NCBI GenBank assembly: GCA_002633005.1 | Contig: NMRA01000244.1 | Location: 240,346 to 304,345 of the forward strand | Source of the DNA: Phoronis australis | Taxonomy: Eukaryota > Phoronida > Phoronidae | Length of the DNA: 64,000 nt | Direction of reading: 5' to 3' | In this document: piece by piece, positions 1 through 13,800 of the stretch | How the letters are laid out: every line of letters starts with the position of its first letter | Position numbering within the stretch: the first letter of the stretch is position 1 | Notes under the pieces: model-generated | What the model was told of the DNA's origin: nothing | Seen by the model: only the letters and a program-made list of their open reading frames with translations | The model's database searches: none | Program-made: the position numbers and the translations under genes

Positions 1-1832
1 GTACCCACCGCCCATATTTTTCATTTATTTCTCCAACCCATGACCCATAATTTTTTAATTATTTTTAATAGGTTAAAATATAAAATCCAACACTTGCAAA
101 CAAATTGCCTCCAGGAGGACCTGTTAAGAACTTAGATGATTGACAGACAAGAACTAGTTGTCTTGTCCAATATTGTCAAAAACTAAAGTAGCATGTGAGC
201 AATACTTTTGGCAGCCACTAGGTGTCTCTGTTCACCATGTGTCTATAATTTCAATGAACATTTTTTCAATTATAAGGATCTATGAATCTCAAACTGTCTC
301 CACGAAGTCTTTTATACTTCTATGTCAAGTGAATATTGGAACTTGTTTATCTTACTCCTCATACATTTATTTAAAAATCATCAATTTTGTTATATGTGTT
401 AACACCAGTTTAGTGTTGCATAACTTTTCAATCCAATAGGACTGCACACCAGTAGTTGGCTCAAATCAAGTTGCCCATGACTTGATTAATGGCTTAGTGA
501 ACATATTGCACTCTGTTCACTGGTAATATGGGCTTTTTTGTACTGCATTTTTTGAGTTTTGGCGGCTGAAGTAACCAACCTGTCATCATTAACAGGTCAA
601 AAAATACCACCCATTTTTAATCCATCACTTCTTTACAGGAAGACCACCACCCATGAATTTTTATTTCTACTGCCGTCCCCCCCCCTCCCACACGGATTTT
701 ACTGGAACAGCCCTTATAAAAAGTAAAGCATTAAAACTGGGTGGTATTCTTTGACCTGTAAATGTCAACAGGTTGGAATTTTTAGTCAAACACACCTCAA
801 GAAATCAAAACTCACCAAAAATTCACTAAGCAAATACCCTAACACATCCCAAAACGACAAAACAAGCCCATGTTGCTAGTGTACAGAGTGCAATATGTAC
901 ACTACGCCATTTATCAAGTCCTGGGCAACTCTATATCAAGCACATCTTGAAGTCATATTAGAATGAAAATTTTTGCAACACTACACTGGTGTTAACACAT
1001 AAGAAAATTGATTATTTTTAAATAAGAAGTATGAGGAGTAAGTTGGACAAGTTCCGATATTCACTTGACATAGCAGTCTAATAACTTCGTGGAGACAGTT
1101 TGAGATTCATAGATCTATGAAATTGAAAAAATCTTATTGAAATTACAGACACATGGTGAAAAAAGACACATGGTGGCTGCCAAACGTATTGCTCACAGGT
1201 GTCTGAAAAGCAAGCTTCTGGTAATTGATACGAGTTGTGATCTCGCATGGAATTTTTCTGCACCCACAAAAACTCATTTCTTGTCAATTATCATGAGAAC
1301 CGCTCGGCGGATCATGGAATTTGGTATAGAGGTACTTGGCAAGGATGCACCTGCACCAGTCAATTTCCGGGTGGATTTGACAACCGTGGTACCTTATGTT
1401 GACCGCTTTAGTTTTCGACAAGCCATTCCTTGTCAGTTGATTATCTCAAAAGCTGCTTCACTGATCACGGTGAAATTCGAAATAGAAGTATAACGCAAGA
1501 ATGTGCTGGCACCAGTCAATTTTTGGATGGTGAATTCAACTAATGTGGCACCCCGTTAGTTTTTGACAAGACAGGTTGACTATCTCAGAAACTGCTAGGC
1601 ACAACTGGAAATTTGGCACAAAAAATATATAGCAGGGATGGTTACGTTGACAGAAGTCATTTTCATATTTGACCACCCTCTTGGCTACTTTAGTTTTTGA
1701 CAATATTGGACGAGACGACTAGTTCTTCTCTGTTGATTATGTAAGTTCTTCTCTGTCGATTATCTAAGTTCTTAACAGGTCATCCTGGAGGTAATTTGTT
1801 TTGCAAGTGTTGGATTTTATATTTTAATCTTA
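1..1832. repeat. Large foldback (inverted-repeat) element next to the VEZT stop codon
   Basis: Two arms read as reverse complements. About 71-190 pairs with 1690-1830, about 191-365 pairs with 1020-1200, and about 575-605 pairs with 735-785. The right arm carries about 490 bp of extra sequence (1200-1690). The centre (about 640-713) ends in TAAGGGCTGTTCCAGTAAAA when read on the minus strand; the same terminus begins the element at 9069. Short units of the type ACCACCCATAATTTTT recur at positions 1-60 and 650. This looks like a non-autonomous DNA transposon, possibly two nested copies. The left boundary lies outside the window. Short open frames here (158-439, 1137-1493) are not supported as genes. 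Confidence 0.75.
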
Positions 1833-1839
1833 CTGGTGT

Positions 1840-4800
1840 TCACCACAACATATTTTCATCTCCAATATTTTCCTGATGATCACTACTATCACTATCGTCA
1901 CCAAATGTTTCCTCACAATTGACATTCATTTCTCGAGATTTGAGTGCCACCATGGCAGCAATATTAGATGCAAAAGCCACACTGCCAGTCACAAAAGGTT
2001 GAGCTCCGCCCCTTGACCTAGTTAATTCAGTTTTGTCCTGATCCCCACACTCGCACTCCTCTTCCATGCCTGAGTGGTCACTCAACCTGCCCATCATGCA
2101 CTTACGTGGATTGCACACTTCCCCGTGATCCCTATTTTCAACCATTGCATTAGATGTTGATTGAGCGTGGTCGACATCAACCAATTCCGCACCAAGTGAC
2201 ACTGCAGTCACATTAGCTTGGATAGCACCAATTTCATGTGAAGACACCAACTTATCATTGTCGTTAGTTCCGCATTTAACAGAAAGAGACTGTGCCTGTA
2301 CTTGATTCAAGTCATCCAGTCTCTCCACATCTGTTACAGAATGTGTTTCACATGTACAGTCTGCTGACACACCATCTCTCCCATAACAACCAGACATCGG
2401 ATTCAGCCTTGCACTAACACGGTCCATCTCACAGGCCTGCTCACTTGTAGGACATGTGCCGGCCTGCCCACTTGTAGGACATGTGCCAGTCTGCCCACTT
2501 GTAGGAGATGTGCCACCCTGCACACTTGTAGGACACGTGCCAGACTGCCCACTTGTAAGACAATTGCCAGCCTGCCCACTAGTAGGACGTGTGCCAGCCT
2601 GCCCACTTGTAGGACGTGTGCCAGCCTGCCCCCTAGTAGGACAATTGCCAGCCTGCTCACTTGTAGGACAAATGCCAGCCTGCCTCTCCAACGCTCGTCT
2701 CTCTCGTAGCTCCATGTCTACAGCTCTCACTGCTATCACAGATTTCAGCTCACTCAGTAACCTGAGGGCTTCTAGCTTGTCTCTCTTTCTCTTCTCCTGT
2801 AAAAACCGCATTTTGACAACAGTTCACTCAATATTTTGGACTCGCAAATCCTATCTCCATCACACCATGACAGTTTGGATATTAATGAAACTAAGCTAAA
2901 ACCCAATTTAATCCTGTACTGTGAAAGTTTCAATGACACCTAAACAAAAGAATGACCACTGATGTTGCAGCAGCCAACAGGCCATTGTTACATCATACCT
3001 TATTGCTGGGTGACAGCCAATCATCATCATCGTAGCAAATAACCTCATTGTCCTCTGTGTGACCTTCAAACACTTGGTCTTCTATCACTGGCTCTCCCAT
3101 TCCAATCAGAGACTTGACTTCCTTAACACCCTGAACTTTGACCTGAGATTCAACTGGTGGGATAGGCACAGGTGAATTGTCCTCACCTAAGTATAAAAAA
3201 CAGTCAAATAATTAAAAGAGAAACCAAACATCTAAAACATAATGAATCCTATACACTGCACTGACTGATGATCACTTCAGAAGTATAACACACTTAGTAG
3301 AATGAATGTTCATATCACTGACTCCGTTAGAATATGGTTAATGGAAAGTTACATGTCGGAGTCGTGGAAGTTATTTGAAACCACTAGCTTTCGGTCTCAT
3401 CTCGAGAGGAGATCGAAAGCTAATAGTTTCAGTAAACTTTCCATTACCTATAATACACCAGAAGATAGACAGAACCACCAGGAGAGTGCGTGGGACACTA
3501 ACAGATAAATAACACACTAGGAAGCAGTGAACAACTAGCAGGAGTACAAAACTAACAAACACAGTCAACACTGAGCAGAATTACAAACTGTTCCATGATT
3601 CAACTGCAGTCTATCACATGGCACTTGTAGCCAGACCAAAGCGACATTTATCATTCTTTACATCAGTCTATAATGAAACTGCAGACCCATAGCCAGCCCC
3701 TCAAACTGCAGACCCATAGCCAGCCGCTCAAATTGCAGACCCATAGCCAGCTCCTCAAACTGNCCCCTCAAACTGCAGACCCACAGCCAGCCCCTCAAAC
3801 TATCCTAAAGTTTAGGTTACTGCTACACTACAACAGCTGCTCCTTAAAAAGTGTCACTCAACCCTTCTGCCTCGCTCTGAAGCCCATACCAGTGGTACAT
3901 CTATACATCTGAAGACACTGCACTCACCCGTGTCCTCCTCTTGGCTGGTCATGCTTAGCTGGACACTGTCCACACTACACAGGCAGTTGGTTAACTTGGC
4001 TCTCAGCATGGTCAGCTGTTGGTCCATTACTTCAACAGAGGCATCTTTGCTGAGAAGACTGTCAATGTCCAGGCCACTAAAAGGTTTAGAAGGCAAATAC
4101 GGTAAACACTCATCTAATTTCGCACATCAAAAAAAAAATTAAATGGCAAGTTATAGTCCCACACTTGCTTGATCCACAGTAACTTTGAGCTTCATTAACT
4201 TACACATGGCCAACTTAAGGTTATCTCCAACCTTATTTAGTGGCCTCTATTCCAACTCAGATATTAAAAAAAAACTAAGCTTTGTCAGCTAGTACAAGTA
4301 TTAGGGAATATGAAAATACCTAACAGCGTTTTTGAGACTGATGACTAAATATCAAATTTAAAAGTTTCAGCGAAATCCACCGAGCCGTTTTCAAGAACTC
4401 GTGTTCCTAAGTTCAAATGAAGTCAATTTGCCGAAGCCGAGAAAAAGCCGATTAAACTGGGACGGGTGAAAATCTCCAAGTCTTCGCTTAATTATTCAGT
4501 GAAAGCTTGTTTTCAGTACACATAACCTATACAATCCTTAACTATGTTAGCTATTTCAACATTCACTCGCAATGTCAACTGATTTTGCAATGCGTAATTA
4601 ACTTAATTATCATTAAAACGTACTATTCCCCAGCTAACTACTGTTGCTTGCGACATTTGATCTACTTTTATATGTAAATAGGTCACAGTTCATTGTTATA
4701 CACATAGCCTGTACACGTCACGTGCTGGGAGACTGATACTAAACCAAGTAAGAAATGGATAACAAAAATCGAATCGGTGGTTAAAGCATGTCGTTAGCAC

Positions 4801-7800
4801 AAGACCGAAACATTGAAATGGCAGAGGCCTGAGGCGACAGTAACATTCGTTCTCAACGCCAATGGTCGTATGCATGTACACACACAACTCCTTTAGGATC
4901 AAAACTACGTTTTGTCTTTGGTTTTCCCCAGCACCATTCTACCATAAGTACACCTCGTTTACTCCATGTTATGGCGATTTTGTGAACGAAAGGACTGAGG
5001 GTATATGAAGATGTTCTGTACCTGGCGGGAGATTTGATTTGATTGAAAGCCCTTTAACCTTAGACCTCGGATAAGTAGTAAACAAATATCCACGCGGTTG
5101 ACAATGTGCGGTTCCAAGGTGGTACTGTTAAATCTTTTTTTCTCGCTACGCAGTATATATTTTGTGTTTGAAGTTCCCCAAGAATGAAGCTAAAGGTATT
5201 TTACTAGACACATGTGTAATATTGTAAAAATGGACATTTTTGTGAACAAGGTTGGAGATAACCTTAAAGGATGACAGAAAGACATTTATTGTTTATAAAC
5301 CAATTGTTACTTTCATGATGAGAGAGCAAACAAACACTGTGCCAATGCATAACTGAACAGGGAGCCTTAAATTTTAATGTCAATCGTTAACTTTAATCTA
5401 TAAATTTCTTTCAAAAATGCAACATTCATATGCAGCTGTAGAAAATTATTTAATCGTTTCCCTTTATTTTCAATATCATTGGATAAAACGTGTCATTTAT
5501 TCCCCAAATCTGTGAGTTGCTTGAGACAGCTTTATTGAACAGATTTCATTGGATGTGATAAATCTTCTGCCTGTTTAGCCCTTTTCAGGCCTTTTGATTT
5601 TATAACGTTTATAGTGCAAACATGAAGGTCAATTTCAAATGAAATATTACACTTGCTTAATGCAGGTATTTCAGAATTTTTTCACTTTTCTTTCAACAAA
5701 GGATGTATCAGTTATGAAGTGTTAAGACTTTTGACAATACTACCCTCAGGGCTTTTATCTTTGTTGCTTCAAAATGAATTAAAAACCTGAGCCACAGATC
5801 CCCCTTTTGGACAAAATAATATTTTGTTCAAACACAAACTCTCTCCTAGTTCATGGTCAGAACAAAAACCAACAATCATCAAAAAACAAGCGCCAGTCAT
5901 AATAGAAATGATCGGATGACCTTTTGTGGCATAAATTCAGTCCTATCAGCCACAGACCACTCACAAAACATTCACTGTCACTTATGGATTGAAACTAATT
6001 TCAAGTGGAATGAATTAGCATGTTTGCGGCAAAAAATCACTTGAGACATTGCTTACCAAACAATTTCTGATTTGATCAAGAGGAAGTGGTTATGGCCCCT
6101 TGCAGAATAGTCAATAGATTAACGTAATTGAAAACTGTCACTTACACACATTGAAACACATCAGGAAAATAGGCGTGACAGGTACAACTAATCAATCTGA
6201 TATATCATACTTAGCATACCTTTTAAAAACATCCCTGAGCTGCAGATTCACTGCATGCATGGCCACTTGAAGACGTGAAGTTGTGGTCACATGATCGGTC
6301 ACATGACTGCTTCTTTCTACAGCCTCCTCAGTGAATCCTGACCAATGATAGTGATACTGTCTATGAATGAGTGTGTGATGACTGGTTATCATAGTCTGGA
6401 GGTGGTGCAGTAGTGTAGACAATGACAGTGTAGTGACATGACCCCATCCTGGTAAAAAGAACACAACGTATAATTTTACATTATGAAAGTAGTAAACAGG
6501 TAAAACCTCACAATTTTCAGACAAAAATAATTGTCATTATTGTTCTTAGTCATTTTTCAACAGCTTATAACACTGTTGTGAATGCAGCTCACAAACTTTC
6601 AAAAATTAGTGTTAGCTGTGGCACAAAATGTTACCATGGAAATGCATTTAATTACAAATAGGCCCTACATATGCTGTATGGTAAATGTTTAAATAAAAAT
6701 GTCACTCGTTGGCCATAATGTGTCCTAAATTGTATGATTTTCCTGTAATTAACTACAGTGTTTAGGCACACTAACATATAAGCATTGCATAGCACAGGTA
6801 AGGAAACACCAGATTGATGATAGCATTCAGTACCACACAACTGAGTATAACACACAACTAGTGCGTCTGGTATACTTTTTAGGTAACAATTCATTTGAAC
6901 TAGCTCTCCACACAGTTCCTTAAAGTAATTTACAGAATATCATATTTAGAAAAAAGAGATGACAGAAAAAATTAAGTTCATTACTTTACAACAGGAATCA
7001 AACCTGATGTTGACCTTTGAACCTCTGGTACATAGCACAGCGCCACCCGATGGAGAAATTCGGAAAGATGGACGACACACAATTCAGCCATTGACTGAAA
7101 GTAACATTTTGTTTTTAAGACAATCATAATATTTTTATGAAGTTGTGAAAATTGCACTCACTAAACAAACTGAAGCCAGTGATAACTTAGATATGTGTGC
7201 CACAAGGGGTCACACGCATTCTGCCCTTGGGTCAAAAAGCCAGGACATACCCTAGTCCTTCAAGCTTAGACATCAGAGAACAATGTTGGAGAATATGCGT
7301 TTAATATGCAAGGTCAGAGGTTAATAAAATGCCAAGAGATGCATTCAAATCAATGACAAGGCATCTAATCTCAATTAATTATAATACTTAATTATGGGAA
7401 AGTCATTCATTCTTTGAAGGGTGAAAATTTGACCAGAGACTTCTTTTTTTTTATAAACAATTATGTGATAAATAAAAACTTCTTAAGCCAGTAGTCCTGT
7501 AGCACTATACAAAAATGGTGATTGTCCTTAAATTTTAGTGTTATAATGGCCAAATGAATGAGAATCCAATTAACGCTACAGAAATATTTAAATCTAAAAT
7601 GGTGGCCAAGATATGGGTCAAATCACATGTCTCCAGAATTTTTAAGGAAAAGAGCAAAAAATAATCCTGGGATGAAACTCACATGCTTTCTTCAAAAATT
7701 GAACGATTCGACTAATATTTTGTAACAACAGACAACACTTTACAACTTGACTAAAAAATTGACCAATGTCACGATCGTGTCACGCTTCGTATAAACTTGG

Positions 7801-10800
7801 TAATTTGTACTCGAATTACCCAGCGTGATTGGTTAATTTTGTCCTGGAGTGGGCCCTATAACAGGCAGATCCTTTGATTTCATAAAGAGTAAAAAGTGAT
7901 AAAATTAGACGATGCAGCACAGTCATGCAATAAATCTTTGCTCACTCAAATTAAATTCATTTTCAATCCCTTGAAGAACTATCTTTGTTAGCTGATTAAA
8001 GTCTGCATGGTGGGTTCTATGGCACAAAAAGTAACCATTTGCTTCTGTGACTTAACACTAGAGATGGAAACCAACTGGTTCCATGACTGAATGCTTGAGA
8101 GAGCAACTAGTTCATGGTGGGATTGAACACTAGATGGAGCAGCCTATTGGTTCTTTGACAGAACACTTGAGAGAGTAACCAGTTGGTTCTGTGACTGAGC
8201 ATTAGATGGAGTTACCAGTACACTGAGACTTTAACATTGTAATGGAGACTGTTCAAGTCTTATGCATAGAAGTCCCTAAGCAGCAATTAAAGTTGGTCAT
8301 TTTACACTCAGTGACCAGAGTTCTTCATGAAAACCTTTTATTGCAAGTGATATTATTGAGATACCTTGATAGCTGTCAGTGAAAATTCATCTGTAGACAC
8401 CAGAAGGTCTTCCTCAGATATGTCTGTCATACAGCTTCCATAGTTACTCAGGGATATAGCAGACATTAAGTTCATGTCCACATCGTCGCAAAGAGGGTGT
8501 TCTCGTACAAGCTGGATGGTGGCAGCACGTAGCTCATACACACATTCACGCAGAGTGAGAAACAAGTGACGTCTGAGAACAGGGCACTGTTTAGAGGGCT
8601 TGTGGGTCTGGTTCATTTCCAAGCGTGCTGCAGACAATCTTTGTGTTATTCTGCAAAGAAAATCATATAGATAAACAACTCATATCATGTCTTCCTAATT
8701 AGAAGAACAGTGACTAAATAAGACTGGCATATTTGGATATAATAGTGAATTAGCGACGCTGAACTAGTCACTGTGAGAAAAACACTAAATATGGGTGGAG
8801 ATTTTTTGCTTAAATACCATCAACTGATTTTTTAAGAAAGTTACAAATCTGGCAAAAATCTTCTTGTGCCAAGTGATTGCTATACTGTTTACCAGTAACA
8901 TACACACACACAGGCTAGACCTTAACAAATATTACACTTTGCAAGTCATGGTGCATTTGGATGAATTGTTTATGGAAGTCATGCATCAATATTCCAGCCC
9001 ATAGACCCATAAACACTGCACTATCAACACAGGTTGGAGGCAAATAAAGGGTTTATTATAGAAATCTCATAAGGGCTGTTCCAGTAAAATCTGTATGGGA
9101 GGGGAGGGAAGGCACTTTTTTTTCGCACCCACCACCCATATTTTTCATTTATTTCTTCAGCCTACCACCCGTAATTTTTTATAAGTTTGAAATGCAACCA
9201 CCCGTAATTTTTTTTTGTTCTTGTGGTTGACTGCACAGGCGCTTGAGTTTATCTGTTCCTCCATCACTACTAACGTCATTCATTACTAAGAAAGCATATG
9301 TTTCTTATATATTGTTATTAGCCAACGAGAAATTCGAGCACCTGTGGTTAAATGGTGTTTTGGGCATGCCGATGAGGAGGTCGGAGGGAGTGAAAAAGTC
9401 GGAGCTTTTTGCAAGTTGTATTTTTGTTTCAGTTTTTGATTCTGTGGGGATTGTTTATAAAATTTGCTAAAATTACCCACCATCAAACATTTATGGCCCA
9501 ATGAAACAACAACGACCTGTAAATTTTTATTTTTTTGAAGTACGACCACCAGCCATTTTGAATTTAAATCAAACGCAACCACCCATAAATTTTTATTTCA
9601 GTTGCCTTCCCCCCCNGTGATACTGTCTATGAATGAGTGTGTGATGACTGGTTATCATAGTCTGGAGGTGGTGCAGTAGTGTAGACAATGACGGTGTAGT
9701 GACATGACCCCATCCTGGTAAAAAGAACACAACGTATAATTTTACATTAAGAAAGTAGTAAAGGTAAAACCTCACAAATTTCAGACAAAAATAGTTGTCA
9801 AAATTGTCCTTAGTCATTTTTCAACAGCTTATAACACTGTTGTGAATGCAGCTCACAAACTTTCAAAAATTAGTGTTAGCTGTGGCACAAAATGTTACCA
9901 TGGAAATGCATTTAATTACAATTAGGTGCTACATATGCTTTATGGTAAATGTTTAAATAAAAATGTCACTCGTTGGCCATATTGTGTCCTAAATTGCATG
10001 ATTTTCCTATAATTAACTATAGTGTTTAGGCACACTAACATATAAGCATTGCATAGCACAGGTAAGGAAACACCAGATTGATGATAGCATTCAGTACCAC
10101 ACAACTGAATATAATACACAACTAGCGTGTCTGGTGTACTTTTAGGTTGTACAACAATTCATTTGAACTAGCTGTCCACATGTTTCCTTAAAGTGATTTA
10201 CAGAATATCAAATTTAGAAAAAAGAGATGACAGAAAGAATTAAGTTCAGTACTTTACGACAGGAATCAAACCTGATGTTGACCTTTGAACCTCTGGTACA
10301 TAGCACAGCGCCACCCGATGGAGAAATTCAGAAAGATGGACGACACACAATTCAGCCATTGACTGAAAGTAATATTTTGTTTTTAAGACAATCATAATAT
10401 TTTTATGAAGTTGTGAAAATTGCACTCACTAAACAAACTGAAGCCATTATAACACTAAAATTTAAGGACAATCACCATTTTTGTATAGTGCTACAGGACT
10501 ACTGGCTTAAGAAGTTTTTATTTATCACATAATTGTTTATAAATAAAGAAGTCTCTGGTCAAATTTTCACCCTTCAAAGAATGAATGACTTTCCCATAAT
10601 TAACTATTATATATAATTAATTGAGATTAGATGCCTTGTCATTGATTTGAATGCATCTCTTGGCATTTTATTAACCTCTGACCTTACATATTAAGCACAT
10701 ATTCTCCAGCATTGTTCAGTGATGTCTAAACTTGAAGGACTAGGGTATGTCCTGGCTTTTTGACCCTAGGGCAGAATGCGTGTGACCCCTTGTGGCACAC

Positions 10801-13800
10801 ATATCTAAGTTATCACTGGAGATGGAAACCAACTGGTTCCATGACTGAATGCTTGAGAGAGTAACTAGTTCATGGTGGGATTGAACACTAGATGGAGCAG
10901 CCTATTGGTTCTTTGACAGAACACTTGAGAGAGTAACCAGTTGGTTCTGTGACTGAGGACTAGATGGAGATACCAGTACATTGAGACTTTAACAGTGTAA
11001 TGGAGACTGTTCAAGTCTTATGCATAGAAGTCCCTAGGCAGCAATTAAAGTCGGTCATTTTACACTCAGTGACCAGAGGTCTTCATGAAAACCTTCTATT
11101 GCAAGTGATGCTATTCAGATACCTTGATAGCTGTCAGTGAAAATTCATCTGTGGACACCAGAAGGCCTTCCTCTGATTTATCTGTCATACAGCTTCCATA
11201 GTTACTCAGGGATATAGCAGACATTAAGTTCATGTCCACATCGTCACAAAGAGGGTGTTCTCGTACAAGCTGGTTGGTGGCAGCACGTAGCTCATACACA
11301 CATTTACGCAGAGTGAGAAACAAGTGACGTCTGAGAACAGGGCACTGTTTAGAGGGCTTGTGGGTCAGGTTCATTTCCAAGCGTGCTGCAGACAATCTTT
11401 GTGTTATTCTGCAAAGAAAATCATATAGATAAACAACTCATATCATGTCTTCCTAATCAGAAGAACAGTGACTAAATAAGTCTGGCATATTTGGATATTA
11501 ATAATAATAGTGAATTAGCAACGCTGAACTAGTCACTGTGAGAAAAACACTAAATATGGGTGGAGATTTTTTGCTCAAATACCATCAACTGATTTTTTAA
11601 GAAAGTTACAAATCTGGCAAAAATCTTCTTGTGCCAAGTGATTACTATACTGTTTACCTGTAACACACACACACACACACAGGCTAGACCCTAACAAATA
11701 TTACACTTTGCAAGTCATGGTGCATTTGGATGAATTGTTTATGGAAGTCATGCATCAATATTCCAGCCCATAGACCCATAAACACTGCACTATCAACACA
11801 GGTTGGAGGCAAATAAAGGGTTTATTATAGAAATCTCCTTAAACAGTAAATCAACAAACAAGAGTTTAAGCGTCTCATACTTAGACTACCAGTCCGACTT
11901 AACTTGTTGAAGAAGCATTTCCTGACTGACATGAAATGGCCTAGTTTTAGAAGGATTGGCCATCCTGTCAAAATGGACATCTTTATAGTATTCCTTAAGT
12001 ACGAGTAACCTGCATGGGGATGGAAATTCTTTCTATCATGACATAGAAAGGTTTGAGATGTATTTTGTGCAGGTGTAGAGAAACGGAAACCTCGTTCACA
12101 TTATTGAATTGTTTTTTTACAGTAAGAACTTACCTAATCCCAAGTCTAAACAATACAGATCTGGGTTCTCCTGTCTGTATTTCACGGAAGAATTCTTTGA
12201 ATTTATCTCCGAACAGACCCCAAACTCCTGCTATGAACCTTGGTTAAATTGGCCTGCCCAACTTTGTAGGCTACGGTGTGTACAAATACAAATAAATCCG
12301 TAACAGCAAAATAGAACAACACGTTTTTATAAGAACTCGGTGTACTTTTTAAGGGTTTTTCATCGAAGTTTGATGATTTATTGGTGTTAAACGATGAACT
12401 CAAGTTATAACATGACACCAGTATCCCGTGTTGTGAACTGCTGAACAGACTGCGTGTGAAACCAATGATGTCATTGGATAAATTTAAAACCCCCGTCTGC
12501 CATCAGATGTCAGGTAACGCAACCGAACTTGCCGTTATTGAGTAGAACTACTCGATCTAAATTCATTTGATACAAAATAGGTTGTTTTTGGGTGGCATTC
12601 TCCTTTAACTTTGATTGTACTTGGGCGATTTTGGTGATTCAAAAGCTAAACGTGATCATCATTTGATGAGGAATTGAGAAATCTTGTTGATAATATTCAA
12701 AAATTTTATATCTTGACTTTTGTTTCTAACAGCACAACCCAGTCAGGCTCGATATGGTCTGGTCACAGGTTAAAGCAATTATCGAACAAAAAAGAGCTCA
12801 CACTCCAACCATAAATGCAAGAATGGAGTTAATCAGTCGTGCAAGATATTGGCTACAGGAGTCGTCTTCCCAACTTGTTGCTGTGCTGTACAACCGAACA
12901 AGTTGGACTCAGTGGGAGAACGTCATAATGTGTGCTCACAGCAAAAAATTAAAGGAATCACTGAGAGCTTTTCGATAGAGAACCATCACGACTTGCTCAA
13001 TTTGACAATGTCTACAAGGTGTTGTGTGACTGGGGTTGAATAGACTGTCAGAGGTACCAACTTCCCTGAATCTACAACCATATTCTGAAGAGCAGATGTT
13101 TTAACCCCAGCCCCACGATACTTAAAGGACATTTTGGACAATATAGTGGATCGCTATAAAAAGGTTCTAAGTAATGCCTTTAATTTTTTTGCTGTGAGTG
13201 TGGTTGATATAGTTTGTATGCCCTATGAACGAATGTCCCGGGTGAGAACTTTACACGTTTGACACGCTTTTGAGCGATAGCGTGTCGAACGTGTCATGCC
13301 AAAACGTGGCAAAAACGTGGCACTTTTTACACGCTAAGCGTGTCAAACGTGGAGTATTGGAACGAAAATTACAAGTTTTTGACACGTTCTTGACACGTTT
13401 GACACACTACATTTTACACGTTTGACACGCCACGTTTTACACGTTCGACACGTGTTTAGAGCATTCCAATACTCCACGTTTTTGGAGCGTGTCAAATGTG
13501 TCAAATTCTCACCCAGGGTCTTTATTCAAATGTCAATGTTATATTGGTCAAACGGTTTGCAGTCTTTCCCGTCGCTTATCTATGGATCTTCAAAATGGCG
13601 CCATCCAAGATCATTTTCTGCAATGTCACGAACTTAAAATCACCCGGCAAGAAATGTGGAAAATATGTCAATTTGGTACGTAGAGCACGATGTGCTGCAA
13701 CAGAAAATGTGGGAGTCCGTTTTGATCGCATTTAGCAAACAGGGTCGCACTCCATGATTCACTTGTTTGCATGACTTTCCTGTTACCCCCCTTCATTTGT

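Noticed and set aside
2403-2899. Alternative open frames through the VEZT minisatellite on both strands
   Set aside because: A 27 nt repeat without stops is open in several frames at once. Only the frame joined to conserved vezatin sequence is supported.
7550-8056. Block absent from the second VEZT segment copy considered as a transposon insertion
   Set aside because: No terminal repeats or target duplication were found. It may equally be deleted sequence in the other allele, as it adjoins an inversion breakpoint.
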